Positions 1 through 8,172 of a DNA stretch of 26,035 nucleotides are shown here, piece by piece. Within the stretch, counting starts at the first letter, position 1. The number at the start of each line of letters is the position of its first letter. The translations under genes and the position numbers were made by a program. The notes beneath the pieces were generated by a model. It was not told the origin of the DNA, searched no databases, and saw nothing but the letters and a program-made list of their open reading frames with translations. The DNA comes from Croceibacterium_A sp035555595 (GTDB lineage Bacteria > Pseudomonadota > Alphaproteobacteria > Sphingomonadales > Sphingomonadaceae): assembly GCA_035555595.1 (NCBI GenBank), contig DATMGK010000039.1, positions 1-26,035 of the forward strand, read 5' to 3'.

Positions 1-569
1 AGGCGAAGAACAACATGTTCCCGTTCTTCCCCGACGTTCACGACGCGCCCTTCAATCCGCGTGAAGCAGCCAGCCACCTGACCGACTGGACGGTGGATCT
101 GGCCAGCAATGGCGAGGATTTCGACGCCGTGACCCGCCTGACCGATACGGTGTCGGAGTTTCCGCGCATCGACGATCGCTTTGCCGGGACGAAGAACCGT
201 TACGGCTGGGGGCTGGAAATGGATCTGGCGCGGCCGAACGAGTTGAAGGGCGGCAGCGCGGGCGGAATGCTGATGAACTGCCTGTTCCTGAAAGACCTTG
301 AGACCGGTGCGGAACAGCATTGGTGGGCCGGCCCGGTCAGCACCTTGCAGGAACCCTGCTTCATCCCGCGCAGCAAGGATGGGCCGGAAGGTGATGGCTG
401 GATCGTGCAGGTGTGCAACCGGTTGGACGAGCACCGCAGCGACCTGCTGCTGTTCGATGCGCTGGATATCGAGAAAGGCCCCATCGCCACCATTCAGGTG
501 CCGATCCGCCTGCGTTTCGGGCTGCATGGCAACTTTGCGCCCAGCAACGAACTGGGGCTGGCGGCCTGA
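1..569 (+). CDS. Carotenoid oxygenase / lignostilbene dioxygenase family protein, C-terminal part (5' end outside window)
   Basis: The frame is open from the left edge, so the gene begins before this window; the ATG at 15 is internal. About 188 C-terminal residues are visible. They carry the family segment EFPRIDDRF followed by a tyrosine-rich stretch (RYGWG), and end in RFGLHGNF, whose His fits the last of the four iron-binding histidines near the C-terminus of carotenoid cleavage oxygenases. These non-haem Fe(II) enzymes cleave an alkene C=C bond with O2 to give two aldehydes or ketones. In sphingomonads the family includes the lignostilbene dioxygenases. The nearby LigW-like, GMC and aldehyde dehydrogenase genes favour an aromatic (stilbene) substrate over a carotenoid, but this is inference. 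The family call is firm; the substrate is not. The next gene starts 29 bases downstream on the same strand. Confidence 0.85.
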   Translation, partial: AKNNMFPFFPDVHDAPFNPREAASHLTDWTVDLASNGEDFDAVTRLTDTVSEFPRIDDRFAGTKNRYGWGLEMDLARPNELKGGSAGGMLMNCLFLKDLETGAEQHWWAGPVSTLQEPCFIPRSKDGPEGDGWIVQVCNRLDEHRSDLLLFDALDIEKGPIATIQVPIRLRFGLHGNFAPSNELGLAA

Positions 570-598
570 CGGATCGAGGGATCGGGGGGAGTGGTGGC

Positions 599-1840
599 AT
601 GGTGAAATGGTGCATGGCGGCGACCGCGATGGTTGCCGCCCTATCGCTGGCAGCGTGCAAGCAGGGCGATGCCTCATCAACGCCTCAGGCGGTGGAGCAG
701 GCCACTTTCGAACTGACGCCTGCCGTCATCGCGATGCGCTGGCAATTGCTCAATCCCGAGATCAACAGCTTTACCTTCCGCGAGGCTAAGACGGTTTTCG
801 AATACCGCGACGTGGCGCGGGGCGGGGATGTGTGGAGCCTGCCGGAAGCGGGCGGCTTCGCCGTGCCTTCCATCGAATTCGGTGGTGAAACGCGCGATTA
901 TCCGCGCTTTGCCGAAGATACATTCACCAACGCCATGCTGGTGATGAAGGATGGGCGGATCGTCTTTGAAGACTATCGCAACCGGATGACACCGCAGACG
1001 CGGCACATTGCGTTTTCGATGTCGAAGACGATCACGGCTATGTTGATCGGCATCGCGCTGGAACGGGGCGAAATCGCCTCTCTTGACGATCCGGCCGACA
1101 AGTATGTGCCGCGGCTGGCGCACAGCGGATATGCGGGAGTCACAATCCGCCAGATCCTGCAGATGCGGTCCGGGGTCGATTATCAGGAACGGTACGACTT
1201 CGGCGAGAACCCCAGCTTCGCTGGGCGCCTGCATGAACAGGCCATCGTCCTGAACAAGATGCGGTTTGCCGATGGCGCGCTGGAAACGAAGCGGGCCAAT
1301 ACACCGGGCAGCACGTTCAACTATTCCACGTTGGACACCATGGTGCTCGGTTGGGTGCTGGAAGAAGCCACGGGCAAGAAGCTGGAACGCCAGATGCAGG
1401 ACCGTATCTGGCAGCCGCTTGGTGCGGAAGCGGATGGGTTCTGGCTGGCCGATGGCCCGCCGGGCACGGGCCGGGTACTCAACGGCATGGGCTTCAACGC
1501 CACGCTGCGGGATTTCGCGCGGCTTGGGCAACTGCTGCTGGATGATGGCAAACGCGGGGATATGCGTATCCTGCCGGAAGGCTGGGTAGGCCAGATGACG
1601 CAGATGCGGCCTACGGGTGGGCCGATGCCGGGCTATGGCTTCCAGACGTGGAAGATCGACGATGCGCCCGGTTCTTTCGCGGCGGTGGGGCTGGCGGGCC
1701 AGCTTATCTATGTCCACCCGCAAAGCCGCACGGTAATCGTCAAGCTGAGCCATTACCCGCCAGCGGAGCCGGACTATGTGATGCCGGAAACCGTGGCCAT
1801 GTTTGCGAAGATCGTCGCAGCTCCGGCACCGGCTGACTGA
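599..1840 (+). CDS. Serine hydrolase, beta-lactamase / class C fold, predicted lipoprotein
   Basis: A 413-residue protein. The ATG at 599 was chosen because a GGGGGAG ribosome site lies just upstream and the protein then starts with a signal sequence ending in a lipobox (LSLAAC, lipidated Cys20); longer readings from further upstream run into the oxygenase gene. The catalytic motif SMSK gives nucleophile Ser140 and Lys143. A NYSTLD segment probably supplies the Tyr of the second motif, and the usual third-motif region reads VGLAGQ instead of a KTG or HTG triad. The family includes class C beta-lactamases, esterases and 6-aminohexanoate-dimer hydrolases, so the reaction cannot be named. It probably sits in the periplasm or on a membrane surface. 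Its closeness to the dioxygenase gene suggests co-transcription, and an ester- or amide-cleaving role on an aromatic substrate is possible but unproven. Confidence 0.8.
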   Translation: MVKWCMAATAMVAALSLAACKQGDASSTPQAVEQATFELTPAVIAMRWQLLNPEINSFTFREAKTVFEYRDVARGGDVWSLPEAGGFAVPSIEFGGETRDYPRFAEDTFTNAMLVMKDGRIVFEDYRNRMTPQTRHIAFSMSKTITAMLIGIALERGEIASLDDPADKYVPRLAHSGYAGVTIRQILQMRSGVDYQERYDFGENPSFAGRLHEQAIVLNKMRFADGALETKRANTPGSTFNYSTLDTMVLGWVLEEATGKKLERQMQDRIWQPLGAEADGFWLADGPPGTGRVLNGMGFNATLRDFARLGQLLLDDGKRGDMRILPEGWVGQMTQMRPTGGPMPGYGFQTWKIDDAPGSFAAVGLAGQLIYVHPQSRTVIVKLSHYPPAEPDYVMPETVAMFAKIVAAPAPAD

Positions 1841-1947
1841 TGGGCCAACTGCCCGGCGCAATCCCCGCGCGGCTCGCCGGTTAGCGGTATTCTCCAGCGC
1901 GTTCCGGGCCTTAGGTGCTGCACAGGGGGCGACCGGAGTATACCAGA

Positions 1948-2439
1948 GTGGCCACACAATCCGCCGTTGCCGACGGCCATCCTTTCCAGCGCCTGCCCGG
2001 CCATGCCTCGCCACGGTTGGACCTGCATTATCTGCGCGCCAGCGGGCTGGCGCAGGCACGGCTGCAACTGGCGGTGCTTTCCGGCAATCGTCATCGCGCG
2101 CTGGAACAGATCGACCGGCTGGTTTCGATCGATAGACAGCTTGAACGGGTGGCCGATGGCTGTGTGCCTATTGCCCCGCCAGCTGAAGTGCTGGAGGCGG
2201 AACTGGCGGATGAACGGCTGGCTATCGCCAGCGAAAAACTGGCGCTGACCGCTGGTATCGAAATGCCGCGGGTGGAGCCTGCCTTTGGCGCGGGCCTTGC
2301 GGCTGCGCTGCCGATGGAACAGCCGGTGGAGATCGTGGAAGAACGGGCGTTGAAGCGCAGCCTGTTCAGGCTGGCGCTGGGGGCGTTCCTGCTACTTTTG
2401 ATGTGCCTCGGCCTAGGGGCGGCGCTGACCCAACTATAA
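1948..2439 (+). CDS. Small hypothetical protein with a C-terminal membrane anchor
   Basis: A 163-residue protein I do not recognise. GTG at 1948 is chosen because a GGAG ribosome site lies about nine bases upstream; a second GTG at 1915 is the alternative. The first 140 or so residues are charged and probably largely helical, with Glu/Arg-rich segments (ALEQIDRLVSIDRQLERV). The last 25 residues are a strongly hydrophobic helix (LFRLALGAFLLLLMCLGLG) ending four residues before the stop, as in a tail-anchored protein with its bulk in the cytoplasm. No catalytic motif is visible. It is 107 bases from the serine hydrolase on the same strand and convergent with the GMC gene, so its link to the catabolic genes is uncertain. 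Confidence 0.6.
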   Translation: MATQSAVADGHPFQRLPGHASPRLDLHYLRASGLAQARLQLAVLSGNRHRALEQIDRLVSIDRQLERVADGCVPIAPPAEVLEAELADERLAIASEKLALTAGIEMPRVEPAFGAGLAAALPMEQPVEIVEERALKRSLFRLALGAFLLLLMCLGLGAALTQL

Positions 2440-2445
2440 GTTGTG

Positions 2446-2477
2446 GCGGGAAGGCGCGCCTGACGCAGCCTTCCCGC
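2446..2477. terminator. Hairpin between convergent genes, probable bidirectional terminator
   Basis: A perfect 10-bp inverted repeat (GCGGGAAGGC at 2446-2455 and GCCTTCCCGC at 2468-2477) with a 12-base loop lies between the + strand stop at 2439 and the - strand stop at 2490. Only short T-rich sequence follows on the + side (tatcttgccgttt), so termination is inferred from the strong stem and its position. Confidence 0.55.
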
Positions 2478-2489
2478 GTATCTTGCCGT

Positions 2490-4148
2490 TTACGCCGCGA
2501 CGGCCTGCTTCGCGTCTTGCAGGATGAATTCAGCCCCGCGTTCAGCCAGCATGATGGTCGGCGCATTGGTGTTGCCGGATGTGATCTTCGGGAAGGCCGA
2601 AGCATCGATCACTCGCAGATTTTCCACCCCGCGCACGCGCAGTTGCGGATCGAGCGGGAAGCGTTCGTCCGGCCCCATCGCGACAGTGCCCACCGGGTGA
2701 TAGACGGTGGCTGCGGCGACTTTCGCGTATTCGAAAATCTGCTCGTCCGTTTCGCCGAAGGGATCGCCGCCAACCATGAACTGAGACAACGCGGGCTGCT
2801 GCCAGATCTTGCGAATGATCTTCAGCTGCCGGACGGCCATGTCCTGATCGATCGGGTCGGAGAAATAGTTCGGCACGATCTTCGGCGGATCCATCCCGTC
2901 AGGCGTGCGGGCATGGATGCTGCCACGCGATTCCGGCCGCAACTGGCAGGGGTTGGAGGCGAGGCCCGGTTCCTTTTCCAGCGCCAGCTGCTGCTTCGTG
3001 GCCAGCACGCCCAGATCCATACTGCCCGCCATGACGTGAATCTGCATGTCGGGCGTTTCCAGCTCTGGCCGGGTCTTCACGAAGGCGCAGCCATGCGCCA
3101 CCGCCATCGATAGCAGGCCCTTGCGGGTCAGGCCGTATTTCACCACCTGCCCAGCCAGCTTCAGCCCGCGCGACAGATGGTTGATCGAATATTCGTCCTT
3201 CTTCAGCCGGGCCTGGCAGCCGATCATCACGTGATCCTGCAGGTTCTCACCCACCAGTTTCGATTCGTGGATCACCGGCACGCCCAGCTCCTGCAGCAGC
3301 GCGCCCTGACCGATGCCGGAGATTTCCAGCAGCTTGGGGCTTTCGACCGAACCCGCCGCCAGAATGACCTCTTTCTTGGCAAATACGCGGCGCGTCTCGC
3401 CGTTCTGGCGAAATTCGATCCCGATCGCCCGCTTGCCTTCGAACAGAATCTTCGTGGTCATCGCCCGCAGTTCCACCTGCAGGTTCGACCGGCCCATAGC
3501 GGGGTGGAGATACCCGACGGCGGTGCTGCAACGCAGGCCGTTCTTCGCCGTCATCTGGAAGAAGCACGCCCCTTCCTGATCGCCGTCGTTCAGGTCTGCC
3601 TTGGCGCGGATGCCTGCCTCATGACATGCCTCGACCAGCGCCTTCGACACCGGGTGTTCTTCGGGGAAATCGCATACCGACAGCGGGCCACCGACGCCGT
3701 GGAATTCGTTCTCGCCACGCTGCTGGTTTTCGCTCTTGCGGAAATAGGGCAGGCATTCGTCCCAGCTCCAGCCCCGCGCGCCCATCTGCGCCCAGTTGTC
3801 GTAATCCGCCGACTGGCCGCGCACATAGAGCAGGCCGTTGAGCGAGCTTGAGCCACCCAGAACCTTGCCCTTCGGCCACTTGTGCGGGCGGCCTCCGGTG
3901 CCTTCATCCACTTCGGTTTCGTAGAGCCAGTTCACCTTCGGGTCGTTCAGCGTCTTGCCGAAACCCAGAGGGATGTGGATCATCATGTTGGACATGAACT
4001 GGCTGGGTTCACGCAGCGGACGATCGTCCCCGCCAGCTTCCAGCAGAACCACCTTGTGCTCGCCGCTTTCGGTCAATCGTGCGGCCAGTACGCAGCCGGC
4101 GCTGCCCGCGCCGACGATTACATAATCCGCATGAATATCGGACGCCAT
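2490..4148 (-). CDS. GMC-family FAD-dependent alcohol dehydrogenase (choline dehydrogenase-like)
   Basis: A 552-residue flavoprotein, the usual length for the BetA-like branch of the glucose-methanol-choline family. The N-terminus holds the FAD dinucleotide motif (VIVGAGSAGC, about residues 10-19) followed by LLEAGGDD, and the early GMC signature with LGGSSSLNG is present. Near the C-terminus are the catalytic His484 (YHPVGTVAMG) and the conserved Asn in GNTNAPT around residues 526-528. The family oxidises alcohols to aldehydes with FAD. ATG at 4148 is preceded by GAGGAG. In Sphingobium SYK-6 I recall that GMC enzymes PhcC and PhcD oxidise the side-chain alcohol of a beta-5 dilignol; the lignostilbene-type gene and LigW nearby make an equivalent role plausible, but choline or another alcohol cannot be excluded. 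It is divergent from sodC across about 204 bases. Confidence 0.88.
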   Translation of the reverse strand: MASDIHADYVIVGAGSAGCVLAARLTESGEHKVVLLEAGGDDRPLREPSQFMSNMMIHIPLGFGKTLNDPKVNWLYETEVDEGTGGRPHKWPKGKVLGGSSSLNGLLYVRGQSADYDNWAQMGARGWSWDECLPYFRKSENQQRGENEFHGVGGPLSVCDFPEEHPVSKALVEACHEAGIRAKADLNDGDQEGACFFQMTAKNGLRCSTAVGYLHPAMGRSNLQVELRAMTTKILFEGKRAIGIEFRQNGETRRVFAKKEVILAAGSVESPKLLEISGIGQGALLQELGVPVIHESKLVGENLQDHVMIGCQARLKKDEYSINHLSRGLKLAGQVVKYGLTRKGLLSMAVAHGCAFVKTRPELETPDMQIHVMAGSMDLGVLATKQQLALEKEPGLASNPCQLRPESRGSIHARTPDGMDPPKIVPNYFSDPIDQDMAVRQLKIIRKIWQQPALSQFMVGGDPFGETDEQIFEYAKVAAATVYHPVGTVAMGPDERFPLDPQLRVRGVENLRVIDASAFPKITSGNTNAPTIMLAERGAEFILQDAKQAVAA

Positions 4149-4352
4149 TCAAATACTCCTCTCGATCCCGTGCGCGCCCTTCTCCGCGCGATTCGCTTGC
4201 GCAGCACGCTAGTGGCCCTATTCTGGCCCGGCAATGGCGGCCGAAGCCGCGATGGCTCCACTGGCTTCCTGGCACGTGGAATTGCGATTCACGGGAACGC
4301 TTCCCCGCTTCGGGGGCTTTCCCCACTTAACTACAAATATTGGGAGGCGCGC
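4149..4352. promoter_or_regulatory. Divergent intergenic region, GMC dehydrogenase / sodC
   Basis: About 204 bases separate the two divergent start codons and must hold both promoters. A weak sigma70-like pair for the + strand is TTGCGC at 4197-4202 with TATTCT at 4219-4224 (16-base spacer). A small hairpin (CCCCG at 4303-4307, CGGGG at 4311-4315) lies in the would-be sodC leader, followed by the GGGAGG ribosome site at 4342-4347. I see no clear operator. Confidence 0.35.
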
Positions 4353-4907
4353 GTGCGCATAGCTCTAGTTAGTACCGCTGTTTTGACACTTGGCCTTGCT
4401 GCCTGCGGCTCGTCGGAACCGGCGAATGAGGCATCGGCCGACGCGACTGAAACCGCGGCCCCCGAAGTTACGCGTGCTGTCGCCACACTCCAGTCTGCGG
4501 ATGGTCAGACCGTGGGCAATGTGATCGCAACGGCGGACGGAACGGGTATCCAGATCGAACTGAACGTCGACGGCGTTTCTGCCGGCGAGCATGGCGTTCA
4601 CGTTCATACCACCGGTGCCTGCACCGCGCCCGATTTCGCCAGCGCGGGTGGGCACTGGAATCCGGGCAGCCGCCAGCACGGCCTCGAAAATCCGGAAGGC
4701 TCGCACGCCGGGGACATGCCGAACCTGACCGTCGCTGCGGACGGCACTGGCCGCCTGGAATATGTCCTTCAGAACGCCACGATCGATGGCCTGCTTGACG
4801 CTGATGGTTCCGCCTTCGTCGTCCATGCCAAGGCAGACGACCAGAAAACCGATCCTTCGGGCGACAGCGGCGACCGCATCGCCTGCGGCGTGTTCAGCGC
4901 AGGCTGA
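4353..4907 (+). CDS. sodC: Cu/Zn superoxide dismutase, lipoprotein
   Basis: A 184-residue protein starting at GTG 4353, five bases after GGGAGG. Residues 1-18 form a lipoprotein signal (LGLAAC, lipidated Cys18), followed by a Ser/Ala/Glu-rich linker. The SodC domain carries every expected metal ligand: His83 and His85 (HVH), bridging His101 (GGHWNP), His109, His118, Asp121 and His158. Cys90 and Cys178 (RIACGV) fit the conserved disulfide. The usual GNSGGRIACG ending reads GDSGDRIACG here. It dismutates superoxide to H2O2 and O2, probably tethered to a membrane facing the periplasm. The neighbours are oxidases and oxygenases, so protection from by-product superoxide is a reasonable guess, but sodC also occurs alone in many genomes. 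The next gene is convergent. Confidence 0.93.
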   Translation: MRIALVSTAVLTLGLAACGSSEPANEASADATETAAPEVTRAVATLQSADGQTVGNVIATADGTGIQIELNVDGVSAGEHGVHVHTTGACTAPDFASAGGHWNPGSRQHGLENPEGSHAGDMPNLTVAADGTGRLEYVLQNATIDGLLDADGSAFVVHAKADDQKTDPSGDSGDRIACGVFSAG

Positions 4908-4916
4908 TCACCGATC

Positions 4917-4950
4917 CCGCGCATGGACGCAGCGGCGCGTCCATGCGCGG
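4917..4950. terminator. 14-bp perfect stem-loop between convergent sodC and ThDP enzyme genes
   Basis: CCGCGCATGGACGC at 4917-4930 pairs perfectly with 4937-4950 around a six-base loop (AGCGGC). It fills the 44-base gap between the sodC stop (4907) and the opposing stop (4952). There is no T tract on either side, so it may act as a strong pause or a 3'-end stabiliser for both transcripts and not as a classical intrinsic terminator. Confidence 0.6.
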
Positions 4951-4951
4951 T

Positions 4952-6490
4952 TCACGCGATCCTTAGGTCCAGCAGCGTGGGCCCTTCGCGTCCGAAGCTC
5001 CATTCGAGAGCTTCGTCCAGCGCCTCCACAGACTCCACGCGCCGGGCGGATACGCCTTGTGCCTCTGCGAGAGCGGCGAAATCGAGGCCGGTCAAATCAC
5101 AGCCCGGCACACTGTTCATGCCGAACTCCGCCGAAAAGCCGGTCAGCGCGGCATAGGCTGCGTTGTTGAGGATGACGAAGCTGACATCCGCGGCTTCGTT
5201 GCGGGCGGCGTACAGGCCCTGCACGGTATACATCGCCGAACCATCGCCCAGTATCGCAATCACCTTGTCCGGCTGCCCCAGCGCAACGCCGATGGAGCCG
5301 GGCAGGGAATAGCCCAGCCCGCCGCTGGCGCAGGTGTAGAAACCATGCTCGCGCGTAATGGGCAGGGTATCGTGAACCGGGCCGCGCGCGGTGGGCGCTT
5401 CTTCAACGATCACTGCCTGTGCGGGGCGTAGCGCGGCCATGCGGCTGAGAACATAGGCGGCCGTCATCGCCGGTTCCGGCGTTTTCAGCGCGTGGCCTGT
5501 GCCGGAGAATGCGCGCGAACGAACTTTGCCCGCCAGTGCCTCCAGCCCCGCCTTCACGTCACCCAACACGCCGCCGCCGCCGGGCAGTGCGGCGATATGC
5601 TGCGGATCGTCCGACAGCGCCATCAGCTTCGCATGTTCAGGCCAGTGTGGGCCGACGCCCTCCACATGGTAGGTGAACACGGGGGCCCCGGCGACGAGGA
5701 TCGCATCGTGCCCGGCCAGCAGGTCGCGTATCTGGTCGCGCCAGGCGGGCAGGAAACCGGCGAACTGCGGATGATCTTCGGGGAAGGTTTCCCGCGCGGC
5801 ATAGGGCGCGGTCCAGACTGACAGGCCAGCCTTTTCCGCCAGCGCGATGGCTGCACTCCACCCCCCGGCGTTGGCGCAGCCGGTGCCCAGCACCAGCGCG
5901 GGCTTGCTGGCGCCGTCGATCAGTTCAACCAGCCTGTCGATCCCCACCGGATCGGGCAGGGTTCGCAGCGAGAAATCGGGCAGGCCCGGCCACTCACACT
6001 CCCGATCCCAGTCATCCACGGGGATGGATACGAAGACCGGCCCCATCGGCGGCGTCAGCGCGGTGACGAAAGCGCGCACCAGCGCCAGCGGAACATCCTC
6101 CGCCCGCGAAGGCTCGATCGCCCATTTGACGAACGGGCGGGGGAATTCTGTGGGCCGTTCCGCGAACAGGAACGGATCGTGCGGCAGGATGCTGCGTGCC
6201 TGCTGCCCGGCCGTAACCACCAACGGTGCGTTGTTCTTGTACGCCGTGAACAGGTTGCCGAGCGAATGCCCGGTCCCCGCCGAACTGTGGAGGTTGACCA
6301 GCGCCGGGCGGCCCGATGAACGGGCGTACCCATCGGCCATGCCCATGACCACTGCTTCGTTCAGCCCCTGAACGTATGGAAATGGCATGGCCTTGAGCAT
6401 CGGCAGTTCTGTGCTGCCGGGATTACCGAACAGCCGGTCGACCCCGAAATGTTCGAATACGCGAAATGCGGCTTCCCTTACGGTAGGCAT
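4952..6490 (-). CDS. ThDP-dependent 2-oxo-acid decarboxylase, benzoylformate decarboxylase-like
   Basis: A 512-residue three-domain thiamine diphosphate enzyme. Compared from memory with Pseudomonas putida benzoylformate decarboxylase (MdlC), the active-site landmarks are kept: Ser26 in FGNPGSTELP, Glu45 in LNEAVV, His68 in NLHSSAGTG, and a later His in GAPVFTYHVEG. The C-terminal cofactor motif GDGS...NN is present (LGDGSAMYT, ILNNAAY). The family decarboxylates aromatic 2-oxo acids to aldehydes and can also ligate aldehydes to acyloins. ATG at 6490 was preferred over an upstream in-frame ATG at 6541: it aligns Ser26 with MdlC and lies one base after the MFS stop, implying tight translational coupling. 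The substrate is unknown; the operon points to a methoxylated aromatic oxo acid or aldehyde. It is the last gene of the - strand set. Confidence 0.85.
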   Translation of the reverse strand: MPTVREAAFRVFEHFGVDRLFGNPGSTELPMLKAMPFPYVQGLNEAVVMGMADGYARSSGRPALVNLHSSAGTGHSLGNLFTAYKNNAPLVVTAGQQARSILPHDPFLFAERPTEFPRPFVKWAIEPSRAEDVPLALVRAFVTALTPPMGPVFVSIPVDDWDRECEWPGLPDFSLRTLPDPVGIDRLVELIDGASKPALVLGTGCANAGGWSAAIALAEKAGLSVWTAPYAARETFPEDHPQFAGFLPAWRDQIRDLLAGHDAILVAGAPVFTYHVEGVGPHWPEHAKLMALSDDPQHIAALPGGGGVLGDVKAGLEALAGKVRSRAFSGTGHALKTPEPAMTAAYVLSRMAALRPAQAVIVEEAPTARGPVHDTLPITREHGFYTCASGGLGYSLPGSIGVALGQPDKVIAILGDGSAMYTVQGLYAARNEAADVSFVILNNAAYAALTGFSAEFGMNSVPGCDLTGLDFAALAEAQGVSARRVESVEALDEALEWSFGREGPTLLDLRIA

Positions 6491-6491
6491 G

Positions 6492-8120
6492 TCAGACAGG
6501 CTCTCCGGCGGCGCGGGCGCGATCGATAACGCTGGCTTCATCGCGGTTCACCCGCAGCAGCACGAACAGCAGGATCAGCACGATAGCGGGGGCGACGATG
6601 TTGATGGACATGATCGCCTGCCCCAGATCGCCACCGTTACGATCACTGACGATGCCCACGAAATAGGGCCCCATGCCCAGGCCGAGCAGCGTCATCACGA
6701 TGGTATAGGTCGAAAAGGTGATCCCGCGCATACGGGGCAGCACCAGTTCCAGCAGCTGCGCATAGAGCGGAGGCAGCCACAGCGTCAGGATCAGGCTGTA
6801 AACGCAGAACCGCAGGTAGAAGCTGCCCGCGGTTTCCGCGCTGAAAGTCCAGATGCCGAAGAACGGCGAAATGCCCAGTGCGAAGAGGATCAGCCATACC
6901 CGGCCCTTGGCGCCCAGTTTCCTGGTCAGCCAGTCAGTCAGCGGGCCGGCCGCGATCGGGCCCAGCATGCCCAGCGCGGCGGACAGCAGGCCGAACTGCA
7001 CGCCGGTCTGCGCCATCGACAGGCCATATTCGCGAACGAGGAATGAAGGGGTGAAGCCCATCACGCCATAATTGATCGACGTTTGCAGGCCGCCCACGAC
7101 CATCAGCAGGATCAGCGAAGGCGAAAGCACCACGTTGTAAGTCGGCTTGTCGGTAAGCTTGAAGGACTGGAACAGGTTCAGGATCACGAACAGCCCGAAA
7201 CCGACCACGAACCATTGCAGCACGTGCGGATCGATTGACATGCCCAGCGCATTGAGCGGCGGGCGCGGCGAATAGATTTGCGCGACGTGGGTCATGACGA
7301 TGCAGAACGACAGGATCAGGGCGAGGCCGATCAGATTGATCGTCCACTGCCGCGCCCCGGCGTTGCGGCCCCACAGATAAAACCAGTTGGCGCCGGGCGT
7401 GACGGCGCCCAGTACGCCAGCACTGGCTTTGAATGGATGCGGATCTTCCGGCGTTTCGATGCCGTCCATCCGCCCGCGTTGCGGTTCGCGCATGCGATAG
7501 ATCAGCCATGCCAGCGGGAAACCGGGCAGGGCGGCGACGATGAAGGCGAACTGCCAGCCGGAAAAGCCTAGCGGCGCGCCACCGGCGGCGTAGCGGACAT
7601 CCCACCACTGGGCGACCACGCCCCCGAGCGTCATCGACAGGCCGAGGCCCAGCGCCACGGCGATGCCCATCGCCGCCATCGCGGTGCCGCGCTTCTCACG
7701 CGGGAATTCGTCGAAGATGATGCTGTTGGCGGCAGGCTGCGTCGCCCCTTCGCCGATACCTACCCCCAGGCGGGAGATCGCCAGCAGAGTGAAGCTTTGC
7801 GCGAATGCCGCCAGCCCGGCGGCAAGTGACCATGCGGCTAGGCAGATACCCAGCAGCTTGGTCCGCACCCAGCCATCCACCAGACGGCCAAGGGGGAGGG
7901 AAAACAGGGCGTAGAACAGCGCGAATACCGTGCCGTAGAGCAGGCCCAGTTCAGCATCGCCGATGCCCAGATCCTCACGGATCGCGGGGGCGAGGATGGA
8001 CAGGATCTGCCGGTCCAGCAGGCTCATCGCCTGTGCAGCGGAAACAAGGGTCAGCGCGTACCAGCCCGCGCGCGTTACCTTCTGCACGGGCTTGATCGTT
8101 TCATCCGCCGCTGTGGCCAT
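6492..8120 (-). CDS. MFS transporter, spinster-like
   Basis: A 542-residue membrane protein with about twelve hydrophobic helices. An early LDRQILSILAPAI segment in the first helix is typical of spinster-like carriers, and the loop between helices 2 and 3 has the MFS motif A (LGRLVDGWVRTKL). LGVGIGEGATQPA fits the motif in helix 4. A longer soluble stretch in the middle (around residues 225-260) joins the two halves. ATG at 8120 is preceded by AGAGGA. Carriers of this group in sphingomonads often sit in gene clusters for organic acids and aromatic compounds; uptake or export of an aromatic acid is inferred from context. Its stop codon is one base from the start of the ThDP enzyme gene, so the two are probably made together. 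Confidence 0.87.
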   Translation of the reverse strand: MATAADETIKPVQKVTRAGWYALTLVSAAQAMSLLDRQILSILAPAIREDLGIGDAELGLLYGTVFALFYALFSLPLGRLVDGWVRTKLLGICLAAWSLAAGLAAFAQSFTLLAISRLGVGIGEGATQPAANSIIFDEFPREKRGTAMAAMGIAVALGLGLSMTLGGVVAQWWDVRYAAGGAPLGFSGWQFAFIVAALPGFPLAWLIYRMREPQRGRMDGIETPEDPHPFKASAGVLGAVTPGANWFYLWGRNAGARQWTINLIGLALILSFCIVMTHVAQIYSPRPPLNALGMSIDPHVLQWFVVGFGLFVILNLFQSFKLTDKPTYNVVLSPSLILLMVVGGLQTSINYGVMGFTPSFLVREYGLSMAQTGVQFGLLSAALGMLGPIAAGPLTDWLTRKLGAKGRVWLILFALGISPFFGIWTFSAETAGSFYLRFCVYSLILTLWLPPLYAQLLELVLPRMRGITFSTYTIVMTLLGLGMGPYFVGIVSDRNGGDLGQAIMSINIVAPAIVLILLFVLLRVNRDEASVIDRARAAGEPV

Positions 8121-8172
8121 TATCCGTCCTCTTCCCTCTCGATCCCTTCTCCGCTTCCGGAGAGGTCATGCC

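Noticed and set aside
1853..1880. A 6-bp inverted repeat (CCGGCG/CGCCGG) after the serine hydrolase gene
   Set aside because: It is short, GC-only and without a T tract, so chance pairing in this base composition is likely.
677..2059. A 460-codon - strand frame opposite the serine hydrolase
   Set aside because: The + strand frame has a lipobox, SxxK and a ribosome site; the opposite frame has none and a biased composition.
3882..4352. Extended N-terminus of the superoxide dismutase reading back into the GMC gene
   Set aside because: GTG at 4353 has a good ribosome site and starts a proper lipoprotein signal; the extension overlaps the divergent gene and carries no domain.
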